This document shows, piece after piece, positions 6,851 through 17,018 of a stretch of DNA of 64,000 nucleotides. The position numbers were made by a program, and so were the translations under genes. The first letter of the stretch is position 1, and each line of letters starts with the position of its first letter. This DNA is from Paractinoplanes abujensis (GTDB lineage: Bacteria > Actinomycetota > Actinomycetes > Mycobacteriales > Micromonosporaceae). Under the pieces are notes generated by a model that worked only from the letters and a program-made list of their open reading frames with translations, made no database searches and was not told where the DNA came from. The stretch covers positions 5,766,001 through 5,830,000 of the forward strand of contig NZ_JACHMF010000001.1 in NCBI RefSeq assembly GCF_014204895.1. The letters are read 5' to 3'.

Positions 6851-8230
6851 CTAACTGCGGACGATCGCCAGCACTTCGTCCCTCAGGGACGCCATCCGGT
6901 CCGGCTTCGCGGCCTCCACGTTCAGGCGCAGCAGCGGCTCGGTGTTCGAGGCCCGCAGGTTGAACCAGGCGCCGTCGGGCAGGCTCACGGTGAGACCGTC
7001 GAGCTCGTCGAACGTCGCCCCGGCGAACGCGGCCCGCACCTCGGCCACCTTGGCCGCGGCGTCGGCGACAGTGGAGTTGATCTCTCCGGAGGCGCTGTAG
7101 CGCTCGTACTCCGCGGCGAACTCGGACAGCGGGCGCTCCTGGCCGCCCAGCGCGGCCAGAACGTGCATCGCGGCCAGCATGCCGGTGTCGGCGAACCAGA
7201 AGTCGCGGAAGTAGTAGTGCGCCGAGTGCTCGCCGCCGAAGACCGCGTTCGTCCGGGCCATCTCGGCCTTGATGAACGAGTGGCCGACCCGGCTGCGCAC
7301 GGGCGTGCCGCCGGCCTCCTTGATGATCTCGGGCACGGCGGCCGAGGTGATCAGATTGTGGATGACCGTGCTGCCCGGGAACTTGGCCAGCTCGCGCCGG
7401 GCCACCAGCGCCGTGACGGCCGAGGGCGAGACCGGGTCGCCGTTCTCGTCGATGATGAAGCAGCGGTCGGCGTCGCCGTCGAACGCGACGCCGATGTCGG
7501 CGCCCTGCTCGCGGATCGCATTCTGCAGGTCGACCAGGTTGGCCGGGTCGAGCGGGTTGGCCTCGTGGTTGGGGAACGAGCCGTCGAGCTCGAAGTAGAG
7601 CGGAACGATCTCCAGCGGCAGCGCGGGCAGCACCTGGTCGCCCAGCACGGCGGGCACGGTGTAGCCGCCCATGCCGTTGCCGGCGTCGACGATCACCTTG
7701 AGCGGCCGGATCGCGGTCAGGTCGACCAGCGAGCGCAGGTGCTGCGCGTAGTCGGCCAGCAGGTCGCGCGTCTCGACCCGGGCGGGCCCGTCGGCCTCGG
7801 CGTTCAGGTCGTCGAGCAGGGCCTCGGCGCGCTGCCGCACGACCGCGAGCCCGCTGTCCTGGCCGACCGGCTTGGCGCCCGCGCGGCACAGCTTGATGCC
7901 GTTGTACTGCGCGGGGTTGTGGCTGGCGGTGAACATGGCGCCGGGCAGGCCGAGCGCGCCGGACGCGTAGTAGAGCCCGTCGGTCGAGGCCAGCCCGACG
8001 TTGAGGACGGCCGCGCCGGCCGCGTTGGCGCCGCGGGCAAAGGCGGCGGCCAGGCCGGGGCCGGACTCGCGCATGTCGTGGGCGATGACGATCTCGTCGG
8101 CGTTGTCGCCGGATTCGCGCAGCATCTCGATGAACGCCGTGCCCAGGGCCCGGGCGACCGACTCGTCGAACTGATCCGGGACGATGCCCCGGACGTCGTA
8201 CGCCTTGACAAGCTTGGACAGGTCAGACAC
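6851..8230 (-). CDS. manB: Phosphomannomutase/phosphoglucomutase
   Basis: This 459-residue alpha-D-phosphohexomutase converts mannose-6-P to mannose-1-P. Motifs in order are the active serine loop TASHNPAQYNGIK (S103), the magnesium loop AFDGDADRCF (D251, D253, D255), the sugar-binding loop GGEHSAHYYF (about 333-340), and a C-terminal phosphate loop (RASNTEPLLRLNVEA). Length is standard. The start is GTG at 8230 with AGGGGG upstream. It heads the minus-strand operon pmm - Trm112-like - SIS - CDF - manA. The orthologue in M. tuberculosis is called pmmA (manB is used there for the guanylyltransferase), so the symbol is a naming choice. Confidence 0.93.
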   Translation of the reverse strand: MSDLSKLVKAYDVRGIVPDQFDESVARALGTAFIEMLRESGDNADEIVIAHDMRESGPGLAAAFARGANAAGAAVLNVGLASTDGLYYASGALGLPGAMFTASHNPAQYNGIKLCRAGAKPVGQDSGLAVVRQRAEALLDDLNAEADGPARVETRDLLADYAQHLRSLVDLTAIRPLKVIVDAGNGMGGYTVPAVLGDQVLPALPLEIVPLYFELDGSFPNHEANPLDPANLVDLQNAIREQGADIGVAFDGDADRCFIIDENGDPVSPSAVTALVARRELAKFPGSTVIHNLITSAAVPEIIKEAGGTPVRSRVGHSFIKAEMARTNAVFGGEHSAHYYFRDFWFADTGMLAAMHVLAALGGQERPLSEFAAEYERYSASGEINSTVADAAAKVAEVRAAFAGATFDELDGLTVSLPDGAWFNLRASNTEPLLRLNVEAAKPDRMASLRDEVLAIVRS

Positions 8231-8310
8231 TGCGCCCCCTAGGCCCTACTCAGGATGTTCGGGCCGAGAGTAGCGGAGCCGCGAAGACGGCAAGGTGGCA
8301 ACGAGGCGGC

Positions 8311-8326
8311 ATCACTGTTACGTGAT
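8311..8326. promoter_or_regulatory. Inverted repeat in the divergent pmm/GAF-regulator promoter region
   Basis: ATCAC-TGTTAC-GTGAT is a perfect inverted repeat with a 6-bp spacer, placed between the two divergent starts (8230 and 8412). A GATAAATA segment at about 8333-8340 could serve as a -10 region for the plus-strand gene. A wider inverted pair GTTCGGGC (8257) and GCCCGAAC (8348) flanks the area. The binding protein is unknown. The neighbouring regulator is one candidate. Confidence 0.35.
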
Positions 8327-8411
8327 CCGATCGCGATAAATACTCACGCCCGAACAGCGCTTGTCGCCAGGCGTGATGCGGGTCACGATGGGTGGGTCTG
8401 GAGGTGTCTCC

Positions 8412-9698
8412 TTGGCCAACCCGTGGCTCGCCCTCGACGCCGGCGCCGATCCCGTCGAGCGGATACGGCAGGTCGGGCGCGCCCACGAGCGGTTCCTGGC
8501 GGGCGAAACGGCCTCCGGCCCCTCGATCCGGTCGGTGGTGGCCGACTCCTGGAAGCGCTCGGCCGTCGCGCTGTCCGGCCCCGACGCGACCGCCCCGATC
8601 GACCTCAGCGACACCGACCTGGAGTCCTACCGGGCGGCCCACCCGCTCGCGAGCGTGCTGCCGATCTTCCGCGACCTGCTCGGCGGCCTGGCCGAGGACG
8701 GGGAGCACCTGATGGCGGTCTGCGACGCGTACGGGCGGCTCCTGTGGGTCGAAGGAACGGCCAAGGTGCTGCGCGCGGGCGAGCGCATGAACTTCGTGCC
8801 CGGCGCGCTGTGGGACGAGGCGCACGCCGGCACGAACGCGCCCGGCACGGCCCTGGCCATCGACCACCCGTTGCAGATCTTCGCGACCGAGCATTTCAGC
8901 CGCCCGGTGCAGCGCTGGACGTGCGCGGCGGCCCCGATCCACGACCCGGCGACCGGGCGGCTGCTCGGGGCGATCGACGTGACGGGCGGCGATCATCTCG
9001 CCAACCCCCACAGCCTTGCCCTCGTACGGGCCACCGCGCTCGCCGCCGAGGCCTACTTGCGCGGGCATCTGGGGCCGGCCGCGACCGCGGGATCGGTCAC
9101 CACGCTGGGCCGCAACGAGGCCGTGCTGACCGTCGAGGGCCGCCGGTGGCGTCTCGGCCGCCGCCACTCCGAGCTGCTCGTGCTGCTGCTGGCCCACCCC
9201 GAGGGCAGCACCGGCGACGAGCTGGGGGTCGGGCTCTACGGCGACGACGCGAGCCCGGTGACCGTGCGCGCCGAGCTGTCCCGGCTGCGCCGCACGCTGG
9301 GCCCGGAGCTGATCGAGGCGCGGCCCTACCGGCTGCGGGCCGAGGTCGAGCCGGATTTCCGTACGGTCGTGCGGTTGCTCGAGCACGGCCGCGTGGCGGC
9401 GGCCCTGGAGGCGTACGGGGGACCGCTTCTGCCCTTCTCCGACGCCCCGGGCGTGGTCAAGCTGCGCCGGCTCGTCGACGACCGGCTGCGCGCCGCACTG
9501 CTGGCCGCCCGCGATCGCGACCTGCTGCAGACGTGGCTGCACTCCCCTTGGGGCACCGACGACCTGCAGGTCTGGGAGGCGTACGCCCAGCTGCTGCCCT
9601 CGGACGCGCCGAGCCGCCCTCTGGCCCGGGCCCGGGTCGCCGAGCTTCGCCGGGAGTACGGGCTCCTTGCAACGTCTGTGCAACGTCCGCGTAACTAA
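8412..9698 (+). CDS. GAF-domain transcriptional regulator with C-terminal winged helix
   Basis: About 428 residues. The N-terminal part (PVERIRQVGRAHERFLAGE, then SVVADSWKRS) resembles the AcoR/acetoin-type activator N-terminus. A GAF domain follows (about 60-210; GTNAPGTALAIDHP, GAIDVTGGDHLANPH). There is no sigma-54 AAA domain. Instead a C-terminal winged-helix segment begins with WRLGRRHSELLVLLLAHPEG. A TTG start at 8412 is chosen because GGAGGT lies 6 nt upstream; ATG 8388 and 8376 are in-frame alternatives. It lies 33 bp before the aldehyde dehydrogenase gene and probably controls it in response to an alcohol, aldehyde or diol signal (inference). Confidence 0.82.
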   Translation: MANPWLALDAGADPVERIRQVGRAHERFLAGETASGPSIRSVVADSWKRSAVALSGPDATAPIDLSDTDLESYRAAHPLASVLPIFRDLLGGLAEDGEHLMAVCDAYGRLLWVEGTAKVLRAGERMNFVPGALWDEAHAGTNAPGTALAIDHPLQIFATEHFSRPVQRWTCAAAPIHDPATGRLLGAIDVTGGDHLANPHSLALVRATALAAEAYLRGHLGPAATAGSVTTLGRNEAVLTVEGRRWRLGRRHSELLVLLLAHPEGSTGDELGVGLYGDDASPVTVRAELSRLRRTLGPELIEARPYRLRAEVEPDFRTVVRLLEHGRVAAALEAYGGPLLPFSDAPGVVKLRRLVDDRLRAALLAARDRDLLQTWLHSPWGTDDLQVWEAYAQLLPSDAPSRPLARARVAELRREYGLLATSVQRPRN

Positions 9699-9731
9699 CG
9701 TCGGCCGTACCCCATTGGTACGGAGGCAGGC

Positions 9732-11255
<1,524 letters not shown>

Positions 11256-11259
11256 GCCG

Positions 11260-11634
11260 ATGGCCACCAGGGTTGATGTCACGCCCGCGGCTGCCGACCT
11301 GATGCGGCAGCTGCGGGGACAGCACGGTCCGCTGATGTTCCACCAGTCCGGCGGATGCTGCGACGGCAGCTCGCCGATGTGCTACCTGGAGGGCGAGTTC
11401 CGCACCGGCCAGTCCGATGTGCTGCTCGAGGCGCTGCAGATCGACGGGGTGCCCGAGCCGATCACGTTCTGGATGTCGGCCTCGCAGTTCGAGCTCTGGA
11501 AGCACACACACCTGACGGTGGACGTGGTCCGCGGACGCGGCTCCGGCTTCTCGCTGGAGGCACCCGAGGGCGTACGGTTCCTGATCCGCTCGCGCCTGCT
11601 CACCGAGCAGGAGCTCGCCGAATTGTCGGGATAG
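11260..11634 (+). CDS. DUF779 protein, aldehyde dehydrogenase companion
   Basis: This 124-residue protein has the conserved cysteine-rich stretch FHQSGGCCDGSSPMCY (about 27-42), later PITFWMSASQFELWKHT, and LEAPEGVRFLIRSRL. DUF779 genes characteristically follow AldB-type aldehyde dehydrogenases, as here with a 4-bp gap. The clustered cysteines could bind a metal or protect or mature the dehydrogenase's reactive cysteine, but the biochemical role is not known to me. No signal peptide or membrane segment is seen. It ends the operon, and a hairpin follows at 11681. Confidence 0.88.
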   Translation: MATRVDVTPAAADLMRQLRGQHGPLMFHQSGGCCDGSSPMCYLEGEFRTGQSDVLLEALQIDGVPEPITFWMSASQFELWKHTHLTVDVVRGRGSGFSLEAPEGVRFLIRSRLLTEQELAELSG

Positions 11635-11680
11635 GACCCGATGAGGATCATTTGAAACCGGCCACAATCTGATCCGCGCG

Positions 11681-11718
11681 CCGCCGTCGTCCCGTATCAA
11701 TAGGGACGGCGGCGGTTT
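11681..11718 (+). terminator. Hairpin terminator after the aldehyde dehydrogenase-DUF779 operon
   Basis: CCGCCGTCGTCCC (11681-11693) pairs with GGGACGGCGGCGG (11703-11715), 13 bp with one mismatch and a 9-nt loop, then TTT. It is 47 bp past the DUF779 stop. The U-tract is short, as is common in actinobacteria. Confidence 0.7.
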
Positions 11719-11975
11719 GCTGTCGCCGGCACCACGTCCTGACGCCGACCCCCGAGGAAAGAGTGCGACCCCCCTCCGCCCACCAGCTACTGGCCGCCCT
11801 GCACGCCGTGGACCGCCGCGCAATGGCACTCACTCGACGGGTGCTGAAAAGGGTCCGAACCGGCGACGAACGGCCGTTTGACGTCTCCCCTGACCGTGCC
11901 GAATCGCGCCGGGAAGCAGCGGTTCGCGCCGCCCGGACGGCATTGTCGGCAGCCCGACGGCACAGGGAGGCTTGG

Positions 11976-12824
11976 ATGCGAATGACACGCGCCCGGAAGG
12001 CGGTTCTGCTCGGCGTCGTGCTGCTGGCCGTGGGCCTGACCGGGCGCGCGTCGGCCGAGACGAGACTGCCCGAGGCCGCCCCGCCGGTCACCGCGTCCGC
12101 GCCGACCATCGAGCCGGCCGCCCCGCCCAAGGCCACCAAGCCCAAGGCCACCAAGCCCAGGACCAAGCCGACGACGAAGCATCCGGGCGCCCGTAAGGTC
12201 AGCAACCCGCGCTTCGGCGGGCCGGCGGGCAGCCACGTGCTCACCGGCACCAAGGGCGTCGCGCTCACCTTCGACGACGGGCCCGACCCGGCCGAGACGC
12301 CGAAGCTGCTCCGGCTTCTGGCCAAGCATCACGTGAAGGCCACCTTCTGCCTGGTCGGCAGCAACGCGCAGCGGCACCCGGAGCTGGTGCGGCAGATCGT
12401 CGCGGGCGGTCACACGCTCTGCAACCACACCTGGAACCACAGCCTCAAGCTGGGCAAGAACCCCGCCCCCAAGATCCGCGCCGACTTGCAGCGCACCAAC
12501 GCGGCGATCCTCCGGGCCGCGCCCCAGGCGAAGATCAAGTATTTCCGCGCGCCCGGCGGCAACTTCACGCCGCGGCTGGTGGCGGTGGCCCAGCAGCTGA
12601 AAATGACCTCGATCTACTGGGACGTCGACCCGCGCGACTGGAGTCACCGCAAGGGCGAGACCAGCGCGGCCCACCAGGCCAAGGTCATCTCGAGCGTGGC
12701 CCGGCACTGCCGGCCGGGGGCGATCGTGCTGTCGCACGACTACGCGCAGCCGGACACCATCAAGGCCTACAAGAAGCTGATCCCGTGGCTCAAGAAGCGC
12801 TACACGCTCGTCGCGCTGCCCTAG
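11976..12824 (+). CDS. Secreted polysaccharide deacetylase (NodB homology domain)
   Basis: This 282-residue protein has an N-terminal signal peptide (RKAVLLGVVLLAVGLTGRASA), a Pro/Lys/Thr-rich linker (ATKPKATKP repeats) and a NodB domain. Motifs are TFDDGPD (catalytic base and metal Asp), CNHTWNH (metal histidines), RAPGGNF, WDVDPRDW and IVLSHD, the full CE4 set. It likely removes N-acetyl groups from cell-wall or exopolysaccharide chains at the surface. ATG 11976 is favoured by GGGAGG 5 nt upstream and by placing the signal peptide at the N-terminus. The frame is open back to GTG 11763 with its own AGGAAAG, so a 71-residue cytoplasmic extension is possible. The gene stands alone. Confidence 0.9.
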   Translation: MRMTRARKAVLLGVVLLAVGLTGRASAETRLPEAAPPVTASAPTIEPAAPPKATKPKATKPRTKPTTKHPGARKVSNPRFGGPAGSHVLTGTKGVALTFDDGPDPAETPKLLRLLAKHHVKATFCLVGSNAQRHPELVRQIVAGGHTLCNHTWNHSLKLGKNPAPKIRADLQRTNAAILRAAPQAKIKYFRAPGGNFTPRLVAVAQQLKMTSIYWDVDPRDWSHRKGETSAAHQAKVISSVARHCRPGAIVLSHDYAQPDTIKAYKKLIPWLKKRYTLVALP

Positions 12825-12836
12825 CCGTTTCCGGCG

Positions 12837-13205
12837 TCAATGCGAGGGTGGGATGACCCGCAGGTGACCCCGGCGGCCCGTCTGGTGGCCGGGGATGCGC
12901 TCCTCGTCGTCGGTGCGTGGGGGCGGCGCCGGCGGGCGGGCGGCCTCGCGCACGGCGTCGGCCAGCGCGACCAGGTCGTCGGTGGTGGGCGGGGGCGGGG
13001 CGAAATCGCCGTCGTGCCGGACGAGCTCCCAGCCTCGGGGGGCGGTGAGACTGCGGGCGTGCGGCTCGCACAGGTCGTACGTGTGGGGTTCGGCGAAGGC
13101 CGCCAAGGGGCCGACGACAGCCGTGGAGTCGCTGTAGACGTAGGTCAGCGTGGCGACCGCCTGTCGGGGACAGCCGTTCCGGGAGCAACGCCGTGGTGAC
13201 CTCAC
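12837..13205 (-). CDS. DUF3499 protein
   Basis: This 122-residue protein has conserved pattern RRCSRNGCPRQAVATLTYVYSD-type start, then GPLAAFAEPHTYDLCEPHARSLTAPRGWELVRH. The Cys pair C7/C12 plus C46 and H49 look like a zinc site. The C-terminal half is proline-rich and probably disordered. The family is confined to actinobacteria and lies beside whiB and the zincin-like gene in mycobacteria and streptomycetes. Function is unknown. Start is GTG at 13205, which matches the family N-terminus. It is divergent from the zincin-like gene across a 206-bp gap. Confidence 0.85.
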   Translation of the reverse strand: MRSPRRCSRNGCPRQAVATLTYVYSDSTAVVGPLAAFAEPHTYDLCEPHARSLTAPRGWELVRHDGDFAPPPPTTDDLVALADAVREAARPPAPPPRTDDEERIPGHQTGRRGHLRVIPPSH

Positions 13206-13314
13206 GGCGGCACGTTATCTCTCCGAGCGCCCGCGTGGGTGCGGAAGCCCCGCGACACGCCGACCCACGATGCATCACGATTCGGCCATGACGACCCGAC
13301 ACGCCGCCCCCGAA

Positions 13315-13356
13315 GGGACGAATTACCGGCGTACGCCCCCGTTGGGACGAATCACC
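13315..13356. promoter_or_regulatory. Direct repeat in the divergent DUF3499/zincin-like promoter region
   Basis: GGGACGAATTACC (13315-13327) and GGGACGAATCACC (13344-13356) are direct repeats 29 bp apart with one mismatch. They lie in the middle of the divergent intergenic region and could be a regulator site. No known motif was matched. Confidence 0.3.
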
Positions 13357-13411
13357 AACGCCGCAAGTCCTCTGACGCCGTGTCACACCGTCGGAGGACT
13401 AGAGTTGCGGA

Positions 13412-13891
13412 GTGACCACCAGTCCCGAACGCCGCCGCACCGATCCTTCCCGGGCGGCGCGCAAGTCCGGTCCGGGGCATCCCGCGCGCCGCGACCGGCA
13501 CGGCCGGGGGCTACGGGGCAGGCTGGTGCCGGCCACCGTTCCCCTCGCCCGCACCAAGGCCGAGATCTTCGACGACCTGGTGCTCGACACGGTCGAGCAG
13601 CTCGAGCGGCGTTACGCCAAGGAGCTGGCCGGTGTCGAGTTCGCGGTCGAGGACGTGCCGCCCGAGCTCAACGTCTACGACTCCGACGTGCTCGAGGACG
13701 GCGAGGTGCCGCTGGCCCGGCTGCTGCCCGGTCGCCCCGGCCGGCAGGAGCTCCCCCCACGAATCGTGCTCTACCGGCGGCCGCTGGAATTCCGGGCGAT
13801 GGACCGTGAGGACCTCGCCGACCTCGTCCACGATGTGATCATCGAGCAGGTCGCCAACCTGCTCGGGGTGGATCCTGACGAGCTGTCCTAG
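13412..13891 (+). CDS. Zincin-like (DUF1025) protein with degenerate active site
   Basis: This 159-residue protein has a basic, disordered N-terminus (about 1-40) and a zincin-like domain (about 45-159: RTKAEIFDDLVLDTVEQLE, VEDVPPELN, LPPRIVLYRRPLEFRA). In the metallopeptidase family the core helix carries HExxHxxG. Here the same position reads VIIEQVANLLGVDPDEL, which keeps the Glu but lacks both histidines, so zinc peptidase activity is unlikely. Actinobacterial members sit in this same neighbourhood beside whiB. GTG at 13412 is the start. Its stop directly abuts the whiB stop on the other strand (CTAGCTAG, zero gap). Confidence 0.82.
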   Translation: MTTSPERRRTDPSRAARKSGPGHPARRDRHGRGLRGRLVPATVPLARTKAEIFDDLVLDTVEQLERRYAKELAGVEFAVEDVPPELNVYDSDVLEDGEVPLARLLPGRPGRQELPPRIVLYRRPLEFRAMDREDLADLVHDVIIEQVANLLGVDPDELS

Positions 13892-14149
13892 CTAGGCCAC
13901 GCGCCGCTTGAGCTTGCGACGCTCGCGCTCGGACAGTCCACCCCAGATCCCGAAACGCTCGTCGTGACCCAGCGCGTATTCCAGGCACTCGGCCTTGACC
14001 TCACAGCGGCCGCAGATCCTCTTCGCCTCCCGGGTGGACCCACCCTTCTCCGGGAAGAAGGCCTCCGGGTCGGTCTGCGAACACAGCGCCCGTTCCTGCC
14101 ACTCGGGCGCGTCCCCGAGCAGGTCGACCCCTTCAACCTGCGCTTCCAT
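13892..14149 (-). CDS. whiB: WhiB-family iron-sulfur transcription factor (WhiB/WhiB2 orthologue)
   Basis: This 85-residue protein has four cluster cysteines C23, C46, C49, C55 (C-x22-C-x2-C-x5-C), the G[I/V]WGG turn at about 67-71 and a basic tail (ERERRKLKRRVA). Wbl proteins bind a 4Fe-4S cluster and act with the primary sigma factor. The neighbourhood (DUF3499, zincin-like, F420 genes) is that of WhiB/WhiB2, needed for septation during sporulation or division. ATG 14149 is chosen for its GGGAGG upstream; an earlier in-frame start at 14206 is less likely. It is monocistronic. A palindrome at 14270 lies 120 bp upstream. Confidence 0.93.
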   Translation of the reverse strand: MEAQVEGVDLLGDAPEWQERALCSQTDPEAFFPEKGGSTREAKRICGRCEVKAECLEYALGHDERFGIWGGLSERERRKLKRRVA

Positions 14150-14269
14150 CGGCGTGCCTCCCAATTTCCGCGCCGGCTGCGATGCCGGCGCTGACCCCCC
14201 ACGCACGCAGCGTGTTATTTGTGAGCAGAGTTCGCATTCACGACTTCCTCACTCACAACCCCACCGAAA

Positions 14270-14283
14270 TTACACGCGTGTAA
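14270..14283. promoter_or_regulatory. Perfect 14-bp palindrome upstream of whiB
   Basis: TTACACGCGTGTAA is a perfect palindrome in the AT-richer intergenic DNA between fbiC and whiB, about 120 bp before the whiB start. The half-sites TTAC/GTAA resemble those of developmental regulators such as BldD, but the spacer is 6 bp rather than the usual 5. The rest of 14150-14433 has no recognisable gene and presumably holds the whiB promoter. Confidence 0.45.
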
Positions 14284-14433
14284 GACGTGCGTCGTCAAGC
14301 CGAACCTGATAAATAGGCCCGTTTCCACGGCACGCTTCGGCGCGTCGCGGTCCCGTTCCTGCCATATCTCTCCGGGGCACCGGAAAGTAACGCAGCGCGG
14401 CCCGACTACGTCCTATTTAACCCGATTTGTGAC

Positions 14434-16944
14434 CTAGCGTCGACCGTAGATTGTCGTCCGCTCCACGGCCGGGCGACCCGCGGCCGCCGCAAGTTCCTTC
14501 AGCTCAGCGACCGTTCGTGCCGATCCGTGCTCGGAACCCGCCATACGTGAGATCGTTTCCTCCATCAGGGTGCCGCCAAGATCATTGCAGCCCCCGTTGA
14601 GCATTACCTGAGTGCCTTCGTCGCCCAGCTTCACCCACGAGCACTGAATGTTGTCGATGCGGCCGTGCAGCAGGACCCGGGCCATCGCGTGCACGACCCT
14701 GTTCTCCCGCCAGCTCGCGCCGTTGCGGGCGATGCCGGCCAGGTAGATCGGCGCGTTGGTGTGAATGAACGGCAACGCCACGAACTCGGTGAAGCCACCC
14801 GTACGGTCCTGGATGCCGGCCAGCACGCGGAAGTGACCCAGCCACTGCCGTGGGTGGTCGACATGCCCGTACATCATCGTGGAGCTCGACCGGATGCCCA
14901 GCTCGTGGGCGGTGCTCACCACGTCGACCCAGGCGCTGGCCGGGAGCTTGCCCTTGGTCAGCACCCAGCGCACCTCGTCGTCGAGAATCTCGGCCGCGGT
15001 GCCGGGGATCGTGCCCAGCCCGGCCTCCTTCAACTCGGCCAGCCACTCGCGCACGGGCACACCGGCCTTGGCCGCGGCGGTGACGATCTCCATCGGCGAA
15101 TAGGCGTGGACGTGCATGCCGGGGACGCGCTGCTTGACGGCCCGCACCAGGTCCGCATACGCCGTCACGGGCATCTTGGGGTCGATGCCGCCCTGCATGC
15201 AGACCTCGGACGCGCCGTCCTGCCAGGCCTGCGCGGCGCGCTCGGCCACCTGGTCGACGGAGAGGCGATAGGCGTCGGCGTCCTTCTCGCGCTGGGCGAA
15301 CGCGCAGAAACGGCACCCGACGTAGCAGACGTTGGTGAAGTTGATGTTGCGGTTCACCACGTACGTGATGTCGTCGCCGTTGACGTGTTTGCGCAGGTCG
15401 TCGGCGATATGGGCGAGCTCGTCGAGGGCCTCGCCGTCCGCGTTGAACAGCGCCATCGCGGCGTCCTCGTGCTCGGGCAGCAGCAGCTTGGCCGGGTCGG
15501 AGGCGGCCAGCTTGAGCCCGGTGAGCACATCCTGCGGCAGGCTGGCCCGCGTGTCGGTAGTGATGTGCGCGGCCACCTCGGCCCAGTCGCCGTAGACATG
15601 ATCGAAATCGGAGCGCCGGTCGCCCGTACGCCCCTCGGTGTCGATCGTCGCGAACAGATCGGTGCGGCCCGAGCCGTACGCCTCGTCGGGCTCCTGCCAG
15701 GGACGGCCCACCACCTCGGCGTCCTCGCGGGCCAGCCCGTCCGGACCGGCCAGCGCGGCCACGTGGGTCGCGAGCCGGGGATCGAGCCAGCCCTCGGCGC
15801 CGCGGCGGACGTATTCCGGGTAGATCGTCAGACGTTCGCGCAGCTCGAAGCCCGCCTCGGCCGACCGGGCCCGGAGCAGGTCGATCTGGGGCCACGGGCG
15901 CTCCGGGTTGACGTGGTCGGGCGTCACCGGCGACACGCCGCCCCAGTCGTCGATGCCGGCCCGCAGCAGCAGCGCGAACTCGGCGTCGATCAGGTTGGGC
16001 GGGGCCTGCACGCGGGCCCGGGGGCCCATGATGATGCGGCCCACGGCCACCGTGGCGGCCAGCTCCCGCAGCTCGGCGTCGGGCATGCCGCGCATCGCCG
16101 TGTCGGGCTTGGCGCGGAAATTCTGGATGATGACCTCTTGGATGTGACCGAACTCGCGGGCCGCGCGACGCATCGCGAAGAGCGCGTCGACCCGCTCGGC
16201 CGGGGTCTCCCCGATGCCGATCAAGATGCCCGTGGTGAACGGCACGCCCACGCGGCCGGCGTCGTCGAGAACCCGCAGCCGAACGGCGGGCTCCTTGTCG
16301 GGAGAGCCGAAGTGCGGACCGCCGGGCTCCGACCACAGCCGGGTCGCGGTGGTCTCGAGCATCATGCCCATGCTGGGCGCGACCGGCTTCAACCGCTGCA
16401 GCTCGGCCCAGCTCATCACGCCCGGGTTGAGATGCGGGAGCAGGCCCGTCTCCTCCAGCACGGCGATCGCGCAAGCCCGCACATAGTCGAGGGTGGAGTC
16501 GTAACCTCGCTCGTCGAGCCACTGCCGGGCCGCGGGCCAGCGCTCCTCGGGCCGGTCGCCCAGCGTGAACAGAGCCTCCTTGCAGCCCTGGGCGGCGCCC
16601 TGGCGGGCGATCTCGAGCACCTCGTCACGCTCGAGGAAGGCCGCGGGCAGGCGATGCGGCACCGTGGCGAACGTGCAGTAGTGACACCTGTCCTGGCAGA
16701 GCCGGGTCAGGGGAATGAAGACCTTGCGGGAATACGTCACCACGCCGGGCCGGCCGGCCTCGCGCAGACCGGCGTCGCGGACGGTGCCGGCGATCGTCAG
16801 CAACTCGTCGAACTGGTCGCCCGTCGCCGCCAGCAGGGCCGTCGCCTCCTCGGCGTCGACCGCCTTGCCGTCGGCGGCGCGGCGCAGGGCGCGCCGGATG
16901 CTCGCTTCTGTGGGCCCTTTTCCGACCGTGCTGACCTCTGCCAC
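14434..16944 (-). CDS. fbiC: 7,8-didemethyl-8-hydroxy-5-deazariboflavin (FO) synthase, fused CofG/CofH
   Basis: This 836-residue protein fuses two radical-SAM halves that together make FO, the deazaflavin chromophore of F420, from tyrosine and 5-amino-6-ribitylamino-uracil. The CofG half has LCQDRCHYC (C83, C87, C90). The CofH half has VCYVGCRFC (C540, C544, C547). Each CxxxCxxC binds a SAM-cleaving 4Fe-4S cluster. Full length for the actinobacterial fusion. Start is GTG 16944. It is on the opposite strand from cofD/cofE, 1.1 kb away, so F420 synthesis here is split into two transcription units. No overlapping gene. Confidence 0.96.
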   Translation of the reverse strand: MAEVSTVGKGPTEASIRRALRRAADGKAVDAEEATALLAATGDQFDELLTIAGTVRDAGLREAGRPGVVTYSRKVFIPLTRLCQDRCHYCTFATVPHRLPAAFLERDEVLEIARQGAAQGCKEALFTLGDRPEERWPAARQWLDERGYDSTLDYVRACAIAVLEETGLLPHLNPGVMSWAELQRLKPVAPSMGMMLETTATRLWSEPGGPHFGSPDKEPAVRLRVLDDAGRVGVPFTTGILIGIGETPAERVDALFAMRRAAREFGHIQEVIIQNFRAKPDTAMRGMPDAELRELAATVAVGRIIMGPRARVQAPPNLIDAEFALLLRAGIDDWGGVSPVTPDHVNPERPWPQIDLLRARSAEAGFELRERLTIYPEYVRRGAEGWLDPRLATHVAALAGPDGLAREDAEVVGRPWQEPDEAYGSGRTDLFATIDTEGRTGDRRSDFDHVYGDWAEVAAHITTDTRASLPQDVLTGLKLAASDPAKLLLPEHEDAAMALFNADGEALDELAHIADDLRKHVNGDDITYVVNRNINFTNVCYVGCRFCAFAQREKDADAYRLSVDQVAERAAQAWQDGASEVCMQGGIDPKMPVTAYADLVRAVKQRVPGMHVHAYSPMEIVTAAAKAGVPVREWLAELKEAGLGTIPGTAAEILDDEVRWVLTKGKLPASAWVDVVSTAHELGIRSSSTMMYGHVDHPRQWLGHFRVLAGIQDRTGGFTEFVALPFIHTNAPIYLAGIARNGASWRENRVVHAMARVLLHGRIDNIQCSWVKLGDEGTQVMLNGGCNDLGGTLMEETISRMAGSEHGSARTVAELKELAAAAGRPAVERTTIYGRR

Positions 16945-16968
16945 CCCAGCAGCCTAGGCCGGAAACCC

Positions 16969-17001
16969 TGCGGCTGCCCCGGGCGAACCGGGGCAACCGC
17001 A
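16969..17001 (-). terminator. Stem-loop between the proline-rich membrane gene and fbiC
   Basis: TGCGGCTGCCCCGG (16969-16982) pairs with CCGGGGCAACCGCA (16988-17001), 14 bp with one mismatch and a 5-nt loop. It follows the stop of the minus-strand membrane protein gene by 17 bp and precedes the fbiC start. There is no T-run, so it is a weak or actinobacterial-type terminator. Confidence 0.5.
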
Positions 17002-17018
17002 GTGGCATAGGACACGAG

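Noticed and set aside
11763..11975. Upstream start for the polysaccharide deacetylase
   Set aside because: Frame is open and has a weak ribosome site, but it would bury the signal peptide behind 71 basic residues; ATG 11976 has a better site.
14665..17010. Long plus-strand open frame opposite fbiC
   Set aside because: No domain, composition typical of antisense frames in high-G+C DNA; fbiC on the other strand is certain.
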